19,920 bases of DNA from DASUMP01 sp036277635 (GCA_036277635.1 DASUMP010000075.1:1-19920), one strand, 5' to 3'. Shown: positions 1 to 7,636, numbered from the stretch's first letter. Translations and numbers: made by a program. Notes: generated by a model from the letters alone, not told the origin.

Positions 1-1
1 C

Positions 2-946
2 GACGACGCCGACGACGACCCGTTGAGCCTGCAGTGGAGCATCACGCACGTGTCGGATCCCGGCACGACGTGCACGCTCACCGACGACACGACCTTGACG
101 CCGACGATCAACTGCGACGACGACGCCGTGGTCACCGCGACCCTGGCGATCGACGACGGCATCAACCCGCCGGTCGAGATCGAGGCGGAGCTCACGATCG
201 GCAACGTGGCCCCGACGGCCGGACCGATCACGACGTCGCCGATCGTCATGGAGATCGGCACTCCGCTCACCGCGGGGATCAACTTCGCCGACGTCGGCAC
301 CAACGACACCCACACGGTCGACATCGACTGGGAGGACGGCAACGTCACCAGCGCGACCGTGACCGAGACGAACGGATCCGGTTCGGCTTCGGGCAGCCAC
401 ACCTACGCCGACGTCGGTCTCTACTGGATCAGCATCACGGTGACCGATGACGACACGGGCGCGGTGACCGTCCTGCACGACTTCTACGTCGTCGTCTACG
501 ACCCCGACGCCGGGCATGTGCGCAGCACCGCGCACTTCGACTCGCCGTCGGGTGCACACACACCCGAGGACACCGGTGACCCCGACATCACCGGCGACGC
601 GTCGCTCGGCTTGCAGGTCCAGTACGACATCGGCGACACGATCCCGAGCGGCCACGCCGACTTCCGGTTCAACACCGGGAACATCGACATGGACTCCACC
701 GGGTTCGCGTGGCTCGTCGTGACCGACGTCGGCACGAAGGCGATCTTCCGTGGCACCGGCGAGGTCAACAACGTCGGCGGCTACGAGTTCGTCGTCTCTG
801 TCATCGACGGTCCCACCGACTACGTGCGGATCAAGGTGTGGCAGACCTCGAGCGGCACCGTCATCTACGACACCCAGTTCGGTGACGCAGACGATGCCGA
901 CGCCATCACACCGACGACCAACGGCCAGGTCGTCATCGACGTCTAG
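2..946 (+). CDS. PKD-repeat surface/secreted protein, C-terminal part (5' end outside window)
   Basis: The reading frame is open from the first bases of the window (frame starting at base 2) to TAG at 944-946, so the true start lies upstream. About 314 residues are visible. The N-terminal half carries PKD-type beta-sandwich signatures: a linker ending in NVAPTA, then a domain with DIDWEDGN and SGSHTYADVGLYWISITVTDDD, the usual W-x-D-G / H-x-Y / G-x-Y-x-V-x-V-T-D-D pattern. A partial preceding copy ends in ATLAIDDG. The last 150 residues (from about base 500) lack PKD motifs and look like an extra beta-rich domain. The protein is strongly acidic (many Asp, few Lys) and low in Cys, as in extracellular adhesin-like proteins. 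No sortase motif or C-terminal membrane segment is visible, so simple secretion is more likely than wall anchoring. The exact substrate is unknown. Confidence 0.85.
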   Translation, partial: DDADDDPLSLQWSITHVSDPGTTCTLTDDTTLTPTINCDDDAVVTATLAIDDGINPPVEIEAELTIGNVAPTAGPITTSPIVMEIGTPLTAGINFADVGTNDTHTVDIDWEDGNVTSATVTETNGSGSASGSHTYADVGLYWISITVTDDDTGAVTVLHDFYVVVYDPDAGHVRSTAHFDSPSGAHTPEDTGDPDITGDASLGLQVQYDIGDTIPSGHADFRFNTGNIDMDSTGFAWLVVTDVGTKAIFRGTGEVNNVGGYEFVVSVIDGPTDYVRIKVWQTSSGTVIYDTQFGDADDADAITPTTNGQVVIDV

Positions 947-967
947 TCGCTGACCAGACGAAGACTG

Positions 968-998
968 CGGGCGCCGGGGCCACGAGCTCCGGCGCCCG
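968..998 (+). terminator. GC-rich hairpin terminator after PKD gene
   Basis: A perfect 10-bp inverted repeat (968-977 with 989-998) can extend inward by one G:T and two G:C pairs, leaving a 5-nt loop. It begins 22 bases after the stop codon. No U-tract follows, which is common for actinobacterial intrinsic terminators. It separates the PKD gene from the cluster starting at 1031. Confidence 0.6.
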
Positions 999-1030
999 TC
1001 GTCGTTCCGGGACGCGCGCGAACATGCGCC

Positions 1031-1249
1031 ATGCACCGCGACGACGAACACATCGTCGAGCTGACCCGGGTACCGACGCGCTTCGAGGCCGAATCGGTTG
1101 CCGCGATCCTGAACGACGAGGGCATCGTGGCGACGGTCGCGTACGGTGACGCCGGCGGGTGGGCGCCCCACTTCGCGAGCTGGCACGGGAACCGCGTGAT
1201 GGTGTTCGAATCCGATCTCGAGCGGGCGCGCGCCCTGCTCGCCGAGTGA
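1031..1249 (+). CDS. DUF2007-like small protein
   Basis: This 72-residue protein has the DUF2007 layout (putative signal-transducing protein domain). An N-terminal beta strand leads into an alpha helix reading RFEAESVAAILNDEGI, followed by a variable middle and a C-terminal strand plus helix ending VMVFESDLERARALLAE. The family has no firmly established function. The start is the ATG at 1031; another ATG at 1024 is out of frame. The gene is only 29 bases before the crotonase start and on the same strand, so it is probably the first gene of the cluster. No transmembrane segment or metal-binding motif is present. Confidence 0.7.
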   Translation: MHRDDEHIVELTRVPTRFEAESVAAILNDEGIVATVAYGDAGGWAPHFASWHGNRVMVFESDLERARALLAE

Positions 1250-1278
1250 CGCGGCACGGCCGACGCAACAGGAGCACG

Positions 1279-2046
1279 ATGAACGACGACGATCTCGCCC
1301 TCGTCGAGGACCACGGGCCGGTGCGCACCATCACGTTCAACCGTCCGCACGTCCTCAACGCGTTCGACACGGCGTTGTACCGAGCGGTGAGCCGAGCCAT
1401 CGACACGGCCCGCGACGACGACACGATCCACGCCGTGGTCCTCCACGGTGCCGGGCGGGCGTTCTCGTCGGGCCAGGACCTCGACGAGATGGCCCGACTG
1501 GCGGCGGGTGAATCCGCCGAATCGGGGTTCCCGTGGTTGCTCGATTCGGTGCAGGCGTTCGACAAGCCGCTGCTCGCCGCGGTGCACGGCGTGGGCGTGG
1601 GCATCGGGTGCACGCTGCTCGCGCACTGCGACCTCGTGGTCATCGGATCCGGCGCGCGACTGAAGACGCCGTTCGCGCAGCTCGGCGTCGCCCCGGAAGC
1701 CGCGAGCAGCTACCTCTTCCCGCAGCGCATGGGCTGGCAGCGCGCGGCGTTCGTGCTCCTGGCGGGCGAGTGGATGAGCGCGACGCAAGCGATGGAGTGG
1801 GGACTCGCGTTCGAGGTCGCCGACGACGCACGCGTGCTCGACCGCGCACTCGAGCTCGCCGCATCGATCGCCGATGCCCCGCTCGACTCGTTGCGGGCGA
1901 TCAAGTCGACGATGACCGCGGTCGACCGCGATGCGATCACCGCCGCCCGCGCCCGAGAGGACGCGGCGTTCGCGCGCTTGCTGGGCGGCATGGCCGCGCG
2001 CGCCGCGCTCGACGACCACAGCCGAGGCGGAGAGGGATCCCGGTGA
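1279..2046 (+). CDS. Enoyl-CoA hydratase/isomerase (crotonase) family protein
   Basis: A 255-residue crotonase-fold protein, full length for the family. Seen: the N-terminal FNRPHVLNAFD strand-turn, AGRAFSSGQDLDEM (residues 58-71), which supplies the first oxyanion-hole NH, and AAVHGVGVGIGCTLLAHCDLV (100-120), which supplies the second. The next segment is FAQLGVAPEAASSYLFPQRMG, with Glu140 in a PEA context. In classical hydratases this stretch reads PGAGGTQRL. A Glu at this place is typical of delta3-delta2-enoyl-CoA isomerases of the ECI2 type, so an isomerase role in unsaturated fatty acid beta-oxidation is at least as likely as hydration. The start is ATG 1279, with GGAG at 1271-1274. The reading frame stays open upstream to 1159, but that extension is Arg-rich and out of character. 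The stop overlaps the next gene's GTG. Confidence 0.9.
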   Translation: MNDDDLALVEDHGPVRTITFNRPHVLNAFDTALYRAVSRAIDTARDDDTIHAVVLHGAGRAFSSGQDLDEMARLAAGESAESGFPWLLDSVQAFDKPLLAAVHGVGVGIGCTLLAHCDLVVIGSGARLKTPFAQLGVAPEAASSYLFPQRMGWQRAAFVLLAGEWMSATQAMEWGLAFEVADDARVLDRALELAASIADAPLDSLRAIKSTMTAVDRDAITAARAREDAAFARLLGGMAARAALDDHSRGGEGSR

Positions 2047-3155
2047 CAGGAGTGGACCACGCAGTGGCCGACGGCAACGAGCACAACCCGGGCACGCCGT
2101 GGCGTCGGGATCCCGACGAGGTCACGGCCCGGCTGCAGCGGTGGGTCACCCACACCCACGGTCCCGACGCGCGGGTCGTCGACGTAGGCGCGCCCGGCAA
2201 CGGACTGTCGAGCGAGACCATGCTGTTCAGCGTGGCGGGCGCCGGCGACACCGAGCGGTTCGCGGCGCGCCTCGCACCACTCCCCGACGTGTACCCGGTG
2301 TTCCCGGAGTACGACCTGCGCAAGCAGCGGCGGTGCATGGATCTCGTGCGCGAGCACACCTCCGTGCCCACACCCGTCGTCACCGCGTGCGAGCTCGACC
2401 CGATGTGGCTCGGCACCCCGTTCCTCGTGATGCGCCGCATCGACGGTGAGGCGCCGCCCGACCTCCCGCCGTACGTCTTCGGCGGATGGGTGATGGACGC
2501 GACACCCGAGCAACGCGCGCGCCTCCAGCAGGGTGCGGTCGACGTGCTCGCCGGACTCCACGCGCTCACGGCCGAGCGCGTCGATCTGTCGTTCCTGGCC
2601 CGGCCCGATCTCGGTGACACGCCGCTGCGTCGGCTCCTCGGCTACGAGCGCGAGTACTACGAGTGGGCGCGCGACGGCGTGCGGTACCCACTCATCGAGG
2701 CGACGTTCGCGTGGTTGGACGAGCGCTTCCCGGCGGAGAGCGCGCCGGCGCTCAGCTGGGGCGACGCGCGCATCGGCAACATGCTCTTCGTCGACTTCGC
2801 GCCGGTCGCGGTGCTCGACTGGGAGATGGCGGGCGTCGGTCCGGCCGAGGTCGACCTCGCCTGGATGATCTTCCTCCACCGGTTCTTCGCCGACCTCGCG
2901 GAGCGCTTCGAGATGCCCCCGATACCGGGGTTCATGGAGCGCGCCGATGTCGTCGCGGCGTACGAGCGCGCGACCGGCTCGGTCGTGCGCGATCTCGACT
3001 GGTTCGAAGTGTTCGCCGCGCTGCGCTTCGCGATCGTCTCGGTGCGCACGAGCACGCGCGGGATCGCCTACGGGCAGATGGAACCGCCGACGGATCCCGA
3101 CGACCTCGTGATGTTCCGCTCGCTGCTCGAGCGGATGATCAGCCCATCGGCATGA
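2043..3155 (+). CDS. ACAD10/11-like phosphotransferase (APH fold)
   Basis: A 370-residue aminoglycoside-phosphotransferase/choline-kinase-fold protein of the type found fused to or beside acyl-CoA dehydrogenases in fatty acid catabolism. Seen: a glycine-rich N-lobe turn (GAPGNGLSSETMLF, 49-62), FLVMRRIDGEAPP as the hinge, the catalytic-loop motif LSWGDARIGNML (237-248) and the metal-binding LDWEMAGVGPAEVDLAW (258-274). The catalytic loop has Trp in place of the usual His before Gly-Asp, a known variation in this subfamily; Asp241 and Asn246 are kept. The GTG start at 2043 overlaps the crotonase stop (GTGA), and GGAGAGGG lies 6 bases upstream, so the two are probably translationally coupled. 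In-frame GTGs at 2052 and 2064 are alternatives. Its 3' end overlaps the convergent aldehyde dehydrogenase by 17 bases. The physiological substrate is unknown (hydroxyacyl-CoA phosphorylation is known for ACAD10/11). Confidence 0.88.
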   Translation: MTGVDHAVADGNEHNPGTPWRRDPDEVTARLQRWVTHTHGPDARVVDVGAPGNGLSSETMLFSVAGAGDTERFAARLAPLPDVYPVFPEYDLRKQRRCMDLVREHTSVPTPVVTACELDPMWLGTPFLVMRRIDGEAPPDLPPYVFGGWVMDATPEQRARLQQGAVDVLAGLHALTAERVDLSFLARPDLGDTPLRRLLGYEREYYEWARDGVRYPLIEATFAWLDERFPAESAPALSWGDARIGNMLFVDFAPVAVLDWEMAGVGPAEVDLAWMIFLHRFFADLAERFEMPPIPGFMERADVVAAYERATGSVVRDLDWFEVFAALRFAIVSVRTSTRGIAYGQMEPPTDPDDLVMFRSLLERMISPSA

Positions 3156-4587
3156 TGATCGACTGGAGCTCGGTGTAGGGCTCGACGCCTTCGGGCCCGA
3201 GCTCGCGCCCGATGCCCGACGACTTGAAGCCGCCGAACGGGCTGCGGAAGTCGAGGATCATCTGCGAGTTGATCGCGACGACGCCGGTGCGAACCTGCGC
3301 CGCGACCTGAGCGCCGTGCTGCGGGTCGGCCGTCCACACCGAGCCGCACAAGCCGTAGTCGGAGTCGTTCGCGAGCGCGATCGCCTCGCGCTCGTCGGCG
3401 TACGGGATCACCGACAGCACCGGACCGAAGATCTCCTCGCGGGCGATCTGCATGCCGTTGTCGACGTCGGCGAACACCGTGGGCTCGACGTACCACCCGG
3501 TCGGCAGGTCGCTCGGACGCGCGCCGCCGGTGACCACTCGCGCACCCTGGTCCTTGCCCGACTCGATGAAGCCGAGCACGCGCTCCTGTTGGCGACGGGC
3601 CACGAGCGGACCGATCTGGGTCTTGTCGTCGAGCGGATCGCCCACCGCGAGTGCACCGACGGCGGCGCCGAGTGCGTCGACCACTTCGGCGTAGCGCGAG
3701 CGCGGCGCGAGGATGCGCGTCTGCGCGCCGCACGCCTGCCCGTTGTTCATGAGCCCCGACATCATGAGTTCGTTCACGAGCGCGTCGTCGAGCTGCACGT
3801 CGTCGAGCACGATCGCGGCGGACTTGCCGCCCAGCTCGAGGGTGAGGCGCTTCAGTTGCTCGCCGCAGATCGAGCCGATGTGGCGACCGACCGCGGTGCT
3901 GCCGGTGAAGCTCACCTTGTCGATGCCGGGGTGCCGCACGAGGTGCTCGCTCACCTCGCGCCCGGCGGCGACGACGTTGATCACACCGGCCGGGATGCCG
4001 GCCTCGGCGACCGCGTCGGCGAACAGGTACGCGTCGAGCGGCGTCTCCGGCGCAGCCTTCACGACGATCGTGCAGCCGGCCGCGAGCGCGGGGCCGACCT
4101 TGAGCGCGGTGATGAACAGCGGCACGTTCCAGGGGATGATCCCCGCGGCCACCCCGACCGGTGCCCGCCGCACCTGCACGGGCTGGCCGAGTCCGCCGGT
4201 CCGCTCGTTCACGAACTCGTAGGTGCGCGCGATGTCGGCGTAGGTGTCGAGCACCATCGTCGCCGAGAACACCTGACCCATGATCGACCACGACTTGGGC
4301 GAACCGTTCTCGGCCGAGATCACGTCGGCGATGTCTTGCGCCCGCGCTTGGATGGCGGCCGACAGCCGCGCGATCGCGTCGCCGCGCTCGGCCGGCGGCG
4401 TGTTCGACCACGCGCCGTCGTCGAAGGCCACACGCGCGGCGGCGACGGCGCGGTCGATGTCGTCGGTCGTCGCGTCGGGGACGCGGCCGATGACCTGCTC
4501 GCTGTGCGGGGAGACGACGTCGATCGACCCCGCACCCGCGGGATCGACCCACTCGCCGCCGATGAAGATCTGGTCTCGGACCTGCAC
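3139..4587 (-). CDS. NAD(P)-dependent aldehyde dehydrogenase family protein
   Basis: A 482-residue class-I-type aldehyde dehydrogenase, oxidising an aldehyde to its acid with NAD(P)+. Seen: IGGEWVDP near the N-terminus, GIIPWNVP with Asn154 for the oxyanion hole, IVVKAAPETP with Lys177 contacting the cofactor, VSFTGSTAVGRHI as the Rossmann turn, LTLELGGKSAAIV with general-base Glu251, NNGQACGAQTR with the catalytic Cys286, and EEIFGPVLSVI near the C-terminus. The chosen start is GTG 4587 (protein begins MQVRDQIFIGG), preceded by AGGAGG 5 bases upstream. The frame is open further upstream but loses homology. The substrate cannot be named. The convergent beta-oxidation-type genes suggest fatty or branched aldehydes. 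It is divergent from the sensor gene at 4715, and the 127-base gap must hold both promoters. Confidence 0.95.
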   Translation of the reverse strand: MQVRDQIFIGGEWVDPAGAGSIDVVSPHSEQVIGRVPDATTDDIDRAVAAARVAFDDGAWSNTPPAERGDAIARLSAAIQARAQDIADVISAENGSPKSWSIMGQVFSATMVLDTYADIARTYEFVNERTGGLGQPVQVRRAPVGVAAGIIPWNVPLFITALKVGPALAAGCTIVVKAAPETPLDAYLFADAVAEAGIPAGVINVVAAGREVSEHLVRHPGIDKVSFTGSTAVGRHIGSICGEQLKRLTLELGGKSAAIVLDDVQLDDALVNELMMSGLMNNGQACGAQTRILAPRSRYAEVVDALGAAVGALAVGDPLDDKTQIGPLVARRQQERVLGFIESGKDQGARVVTGGARPSDLPTGWYVEPTVFADVDNGMQIAREEIFGPVLSVIPYADEREAIALANDSDYGLCGSVWTADPQHGAQVAAQVRTGVVAINSQMILDFRSPFGGFKSSGIGRELGPEGVEPYTELQSIIMPMG

Positions 4588-4714
4588 CCTGGCCTCCTGT
4601 CGTCGGCGAAGTCGCCGCTCGGGACCGGCAGTCTGCCAAAGTGCCGACCAGACGAGCGTTCGACGCCCGGGGCCGCACGCGTCGCCGCTCGACCGGCCTG
4701 TCAGACTGGACGAC

Positions 4715-5389
4715 GTGAGCGACGGCACCGTGCCCGACGACCTCGCTGCGGGCATCGTCGAGAGCGCACCCGACGCGATCCTCGTGGTCGACGGCGCCGG
4801 GACGATCGTCGCCGCGAACCGCCACACCGAAGAGCTGTTCGGCCACCCTCGTGACGACCTGGTCGGCGCGCCGGTGGAGACCCTGCTCCCGCTGGCGTCA
4901 CGGGTCGCGCACATCGACCACCGGCTTCGCTACCTCGACGCGCCGCGCTCGCGGCCGATGGGAATGGGCATGACGCTGCGTGGTCTGCACCGCGACGGTC
5001 GCGAGTTCCCCGTCGAGATCGCGCTGAGCCCGTTCGAGACCGCCGACGGCATGCGCGTCATCGCTTCGGTGCGCGACGTCACCGAACGTGAGCGCATCGA
5101 ACGCGAACTGCGTGCCGCCGCGGAGGATCTCGCCGCGACGGTCGAACGCGAGCGCATCGCGCGAGATCTCCACGACACGGTCATCCAGCACTTGTTCGCT
5201 GTCGGCGTGACCCTGCAGGTCGTCGAGCAGCACCTCGAAGACCCCGAGCAGCTCGAGCGGGTCCGCTGGGTCACTGCGCACCTCGACGGCATCATCGACG
5301 AGGTGCGCCACGCGATCTTCGGCCCGGTCACGAGCTACGAGGCGCTCGGCGGTACCGCGCCGCCCCGCGACCGCCCTTCGGAGCGGTGA
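4715..5389 (+). CDS. PAS - HisKA_3 sensor protein lacking the histidine kinase ATPase domain
   Basis: A 224-residue protein. Residues about 12-125 form a PAS domain (AILVVDGAGTIVAANRHTEELFG at the front, FPVEIALSPFE and MRVIASVRDVTERERIE at the end). Residues 144-206 form a HisKA_3 dimerisation/phosphoacceptor helix pair with ERERIARDLHDTVIQHLF, putting the phosphoacceptor at His153, and LDGIIDEVRHAIFGP. This DHp sequence closely resembles DevS/DosT. The protein stops 18 residues later; no N-box, G1 or G2 box of HATPase_c exists, and only 70 bases separate it from the next, intact gene. It therefore cannot autophosphorylate alone. The GTG start at 4715 gives a PAS-first protein; no clear Shine-Dalgarno is seen. 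It could accept phosphate from another kinase, dimerise with one, or act as a decoy or sensor for the DevR-like regulator at 5949. Confidence 0.85.
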   Translation: MSDGTVPDDLAAGIVESAPDAILVVDGAGTIVAANRHTEELFGHPRDDLVGAPVETLLPLASRVAHIDHRLRYLDAPRSRPMGMGMTLRGLHRDGREFPVEIALSPFETADGMRVIASVRDVTERERIERELRAAAEDLAATVERERIARDLHDTVIQHLFAVGVTLQVVEQHLEDPEQLERVRWVTAHLDGIIDEVRHAIFGPVTSYEALGGTAPPRDRPSER

Positions 5390-5399
5390 CCTCGGACCC
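5387..5399 (-). promoter_or_regulatory. DosR-box-like motif A, upstream of usp
   Basis: Read on the minus strand this is GGGTCCGAGGTCA. It differs at one base from the motif at 6642-6654 and at three from that at 7637-7649. It overlaps the sensor stop codon and lies 61 bases before the universal stress protein start. Assignment as a DevR site is inference from position and from resemblance to the mycobacterial box core GGGACTWWAGTCCC. Confidence 0.4.
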
Positions 5400-5459
5400 T
5401 GCCGGCTCCCGCTGCGGGCGGGCGACGATGGGGATGCCCGCGACCCGAGGTGACGACGA

Positions 5460-5891
5460 ATGACGACCAAGATCGTGGTGGGAGTCGACGGATCCGACAG
5501 CGCGAGTCGCGCGATCGAATGGTGCGCGCGCACGGCAAGAGCGCTCGACGCCGAGGTCATCGCGGTGCACGCGGTCGAGGAGCCGGTGTACCCGGTCCCG
5601 ACCTTGGCCTACGTCGCGGTGCCGCCGCTCTCCGACGAAGCTCGCGCCGAGCTCCTACAACTGCTCGAAGAGCAGTGGTGCGCCCCGCTGCGTGCCGCTG
5701 CGGTCACGTACCGCGCCGAGCTCGTCGACGGGCCGGCGGCCAGCGCGCTCGTGCAGGTCGCGGAGTCGGAGGGCGCCGACCTGCTCGTGACCGGTCGCCG
5801 GGGTCGGGGCGGCTTCGCCGAGCTCGTCCTCGGCAGCACCAGCCACCACCTCACCCACCACGCCGGTCGCCCGCTCGTCATCGTTCCGTAG
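5460..5891 (+). CDS. Universal stress protein, single UspA domain
   Basis: A 143-residue single-domain UspA-fold protein. Seen: the first strand plus loop KIVVGVDGSDSASRAIEWC, with Asp10 contacting adenine nucleotide in the family, and the ATP-binding signature G-x2-G-x9-G-S at residues 112-126 (GRRGRGGFAELVLGS), followed by the closing strand RPLVIVP. Complete signature residues place it in the ATP-binding subgroup, like Rv2623 of M. tuberculosis, rather than the non-binding E. coli UspA type. The start is ATG 5460 with GAGG at 5447-5450. It sits between a DevS-like sensor fragment and a DevR-like regulator. Usp proteins are typical DosR regulon members, so hypoxia or stationary-phase induction is the natural guess. 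Confidence 0.95.
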   Translation: MTTKIVVGVDGSDSASRAIEWCARTARALDAEVIAVHAVEEPVYPVPTLAYVAVPPLSDEARAELLQLLEEQWCAPLRAAAVTYRAELVDGPAASALVQVAESEGADLLVTGRRGRGGFAELVLGSTSHHLTHHAGRPLVIVP

Positions 5892-5948
5892 CCACGACGC
5901 CCTGCGTGCCTTGCGCCCCGGGCGCGGATGCCCAGGTAACGTAGGCCC

Positions 5949-6593
5949 GTGGGTGTCCGGGTCTTCCTCCTCGACGATCACGAGGTGGTTCGTCGCGGAG
6001 TGCGCGACCTGCTCGAGGCCCAAGCCGACTTCGAAGTCGTCGGCGAGGCCTCCACCGCCGAAGAGGGCCTGTCGCGCATCCCGCCGACGCAGCCCGACGT
6101 CGCGATCATCGACATGCGCCTCCCCGACGGCAACGGCGTCGAGGTCTGCCGCGAGGTGCGCTCACGAGACCCGCGGATCCAGTGCCTGATCCTCACGTCG
6201 TTCGCCGACGACGAAGCGCTCTTCGACGCGATCATGGCGGGCGCGGCCGGCTACCTGCTGAAGCAGATCAAGGGGAACGACCTCGTCGACGCGATCCGCC
6301 GGGTCGCCGCCGGGCAGTCGCTCCTCGACCCCGAGGTCACCGCTCGCGTGCTCGAGCGTTTGCGCAAAGGTCCGGAAGAGGACGAGCGCCTCGCGCGACT
6401 CACCGAGCAGGAACGCAAGATCCTCGACCTCATCGCGGAGGGGCTGACCAACCGCCAGATCGCAGAGCGCATCTTCCTCGCCGAGAAGACCGTCAAGAAC
6501 TACGTGAGCAACCTGCTCGCCAAGCTCGGCATGGAGCGCCGCACCGAGGCGGCCGTGTTCGCCGCTCGCCTGCAGGACCGCAAGAAGTCCTGA
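5949..6593 (+). CDS. devR: DevR/DosR-like NarL-family response regulator
   Basis: A 214-residue receiver plus LuxR-type HTH protein with close resemblance to M. tuberculosis DevR (DosR) over its whole length. Receiver landmarks: Asp9/Asp10 (acid pocket), Asp55 (phosphoacceptor, AIIDMRLPDGNG), Thr83 (LILTSF) and Lys105 (GYLLKQIKG). All are the DevR positions shifted by one. The C-terminal domain starts at LTEQERKILDLIAEGLTNRQIAERIFLAEKTVKNYVS; Lys180, Lys183 and Asn184 correspond to the residues DevR uses to contact its box. LLAKLGMERRTEAAVFA completes the HTH and dimer helix. The start is GTG 5949. It lies 57 bases after usp. The nearby sensor lacks an ATPase domain, so phosphorylation must come from elsewhere. 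The symbol is given by similarity only. Confidence 0.92.
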   Translation: MGVRVFLLDDHEVVRRGVRDLLEAQADFEVVGEASTAEEGLSRIPPTQPDVAIIDMRLPDGNGVEVCREVRSRDPRIQCLILTSFADDEALFDAIMAGAAGYLLKQIKGNDLVDAIRRVAAGQSLLDPEVTARVLERLRKGPEEDERLARLTEQERKILDLIAEGLTNRQIAERIFLAEKTVKNYVSNLLAKLGMERRTEAAVFAARLQDRKKS

Positions 6594-6641
6594 CGTCCCG
6601 AGGCGCGCCGCAGTCGCGCCCGCCGTTCGCTCCCCACACGA

Positions 6642-6654
6642 TGACCTTGGACCC
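6642..6654 (-). promoter_or_regulatory. DosR-box-like motif B, upstream of START-like/PNPOx operon
   Basis: Minus-strand reading GGGTCCAAGGTCA, 70 bases before the GTG at 6724 and after the devR-like gene. It differs from motif A at one position and from motif C (7637) at two. The 130-base gap 6594-6723 otherwise shows no clear structure. Confidence 0.45.
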
Positions 6655-6723
6655 TCCTCGCGCGCGGCTCGATCGCCGACGCTGACGGGTGACCCAGGCC
6701 CTCAACCCGCCCCGGGAGCCCCC

Positions 6724-7173
6724 GTGTTCGTCCAGGACTTCATCGAGGTACCGATCAGCGGTGACCGGGTCCTCGATCACGCGTCCCGCCGCGCCTGGCT
6801 CGCCCCCCTCGCCCTCGCGGCCGCCACCGGCCGTGCGGCCGCAGACGTCCACGCCGAACCACCCGCCGGCCAGGTCGGCTACCTCGACGTCGGCGTGCCG
6901 CGCGCACGCGGCGACGCGGTGCTCGTCCCGCTGCGCTGGGACGTCGAGCCCGAGCCGGGAGTCGTGCTGGCGATGAGCGCCGACCTCGAGGTCGTCCCCG
7001 CCGGCGAGGACCGGACGCACGTTGCGCTGTGCGCGAGCTACGCCCGCCCGTTCGGGCGCAGCACGACCGACCGCGCGCTGCAACGCAACGCCGCCCACGT
7101 GGTCCGCCGCCTCCTCCTGGCGATCGCGACCGAGCTGGAACGGGAGACGACCGCACTCGGGGACCGACGATGA
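6724..7173 (+). CDS. Hypothetical protein with SRPBCC/START-like pattern
   Basis: A 149-residue protein that I do not recognise by name. The pattern resembles the helix-grip SRPBCC fold. It opens with a strand FIEVPISGDRVLDHA, followed by a helix with an RAWLAP element. A string of beta strands comes next (GYLDVGVPRARGDAVLVPLRWDVE, LSADLEVVPAG, RTHVALCASYARPFG). It closes with a long amphipathic C-terminal helix from DRALQRNAAHVVRRLLLAIATELER. No catalytic motif or signal peptide is visible. The start is GTG 6724 with a GGGAG just upstream. The stop overlaps the ATG of the flavoprotein gene at 7170 (ATGA), so the two are cotranslated, which suggests a shared small-molecule or redox role within the DevR-like island. 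Confidence 0.7.
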   Translation: MFVQDFIEVPISGDRVLDHASRRAWLAPLALAAATGRAAADVHAEPPAGQVGYLDVGVPRARGDAVLVPLRWDVEPEPGVVLAMSADLEVVPAGEDRTHVALCASYARPFGRSTTDRALQRNAAHVVRRLLLAIATELERETTALGDRR

Positions 7174-7595
7174 CACCCGCCACGGACTGGCGGGCCGAGC
7201 TGGTGGAGATCGACCGCTCCGAGTGCCTCCGCCGGCTCGGTGCGCACGCGGTGGGTCGTCTCGGCATCGTGGTGCATGAGCAGCCGCTGGTGTTCCCGGT
7301 GAACTACGCCCTCGACGACGAGACCGTCGTGTTCCGCACCGACCCGGGGACGAAGCTCCACGGCGCGACGCGGGGTCGCCGCGTCGCGTTCGAGATCGAC
7401 GGGATCGACCCGCTCTATCACGAGGGCTGGAGCGTTCTCGTCGTCGGAACGGCCGAGGAAGTGTCCGACCCCCACGAACGTCACCAGCTCGCCCATCTGC
7501 CCCTCGCGTTGTGGGGCGCGGGCCCGAAAGCGCACTGGGTCCGGATCCGTCCCGACGCGATCACCGGTCGACGGCTGGTCCACCGATCCGACTGA
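7170..7595 (+). CDS. Pyridoxamine 5'-phosphate oxidase-fold (FMN/F420-binding) protein
   Basis: A 141-residue split-barrel flavin-binding protein of the PNPOx-like superfamily. Seen: SECLRRLGAHAVGRLGIVVHEQPLVFPVNYALDDETVVFRT, the usual opening (L-x-x-x-x-x-G-R-L-x-x-x-x-x-G-x-P-x-x-x-P-V-x-Y). It is followed by GTKLHGATRGRRVAFEIDGIDP and GWSVLVVGTAEEV, then a C-terminal WVRIRPDAITGRRLV. The motif KLHGATRGRRVAFEID is the site where such proteins hold the FMN phosphate. Which cofactor (FMN, F420 or haem) it binds cannot be read from sequence. Members of this fold occur in the mycobacterial DosR regulon, which agrees with its place after a devR-like gene. It is coupled to the preceding gene by a 4-base ATGA overlap. 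Confidence 0.88.
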   Translation: MTPATDWRAELVEIDRSECLRRLGAHAVGRLGIVVHEQPLVFPVNYALDDETVVFRTDPGTKLHGATRGRRVAFEIDGIDPLYHEGWSVLVVGTAEEVSDPHERHQLAHLPLALWGAGPKAHWVRIRPDAITGRRLVHRSD

Positions 7596-7636
7596 TCGAG
7601 GTGGGGCCGACCGGCCCGAATCGGACGAGCGCCGGT

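Noticed and set aside
1159..1278. N-terminal extension of the crotonase to 1159
   Set aside because: It overlaps the DUF2007 gene in another frame and is Arg-rich without homology; ATG 1279 has a proper ribosome binding site.
4621..4633. GGGACC...AGTC upstream of the sensor gene, as a fourth DosR-like box
   Set aside because: The spacing between half sites is one base too long and the centre does not match the other three sites; at best a half site.
3068..4846. A second long minus-strand frame over the aldehyde dehydrogenase
   Set aside because: Arg-rich, low complexity, frame-shifted copy of the real gene.
3316..4854. A 512-residue open frame on the plus strand opposite the aldehyde dehydrogenase
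   Set aside because: His/Arg/Val-rich with no motif; it is the complement of a well-supported gene and such long antisense frames are expected at this GC content.
5390..5459. Frameshifted remnant of a HATPase_c domain after the sensor
   Set aside because: Only 70 bases are available before an intact usp gene, and no N-box or G-box is seen in any frame.
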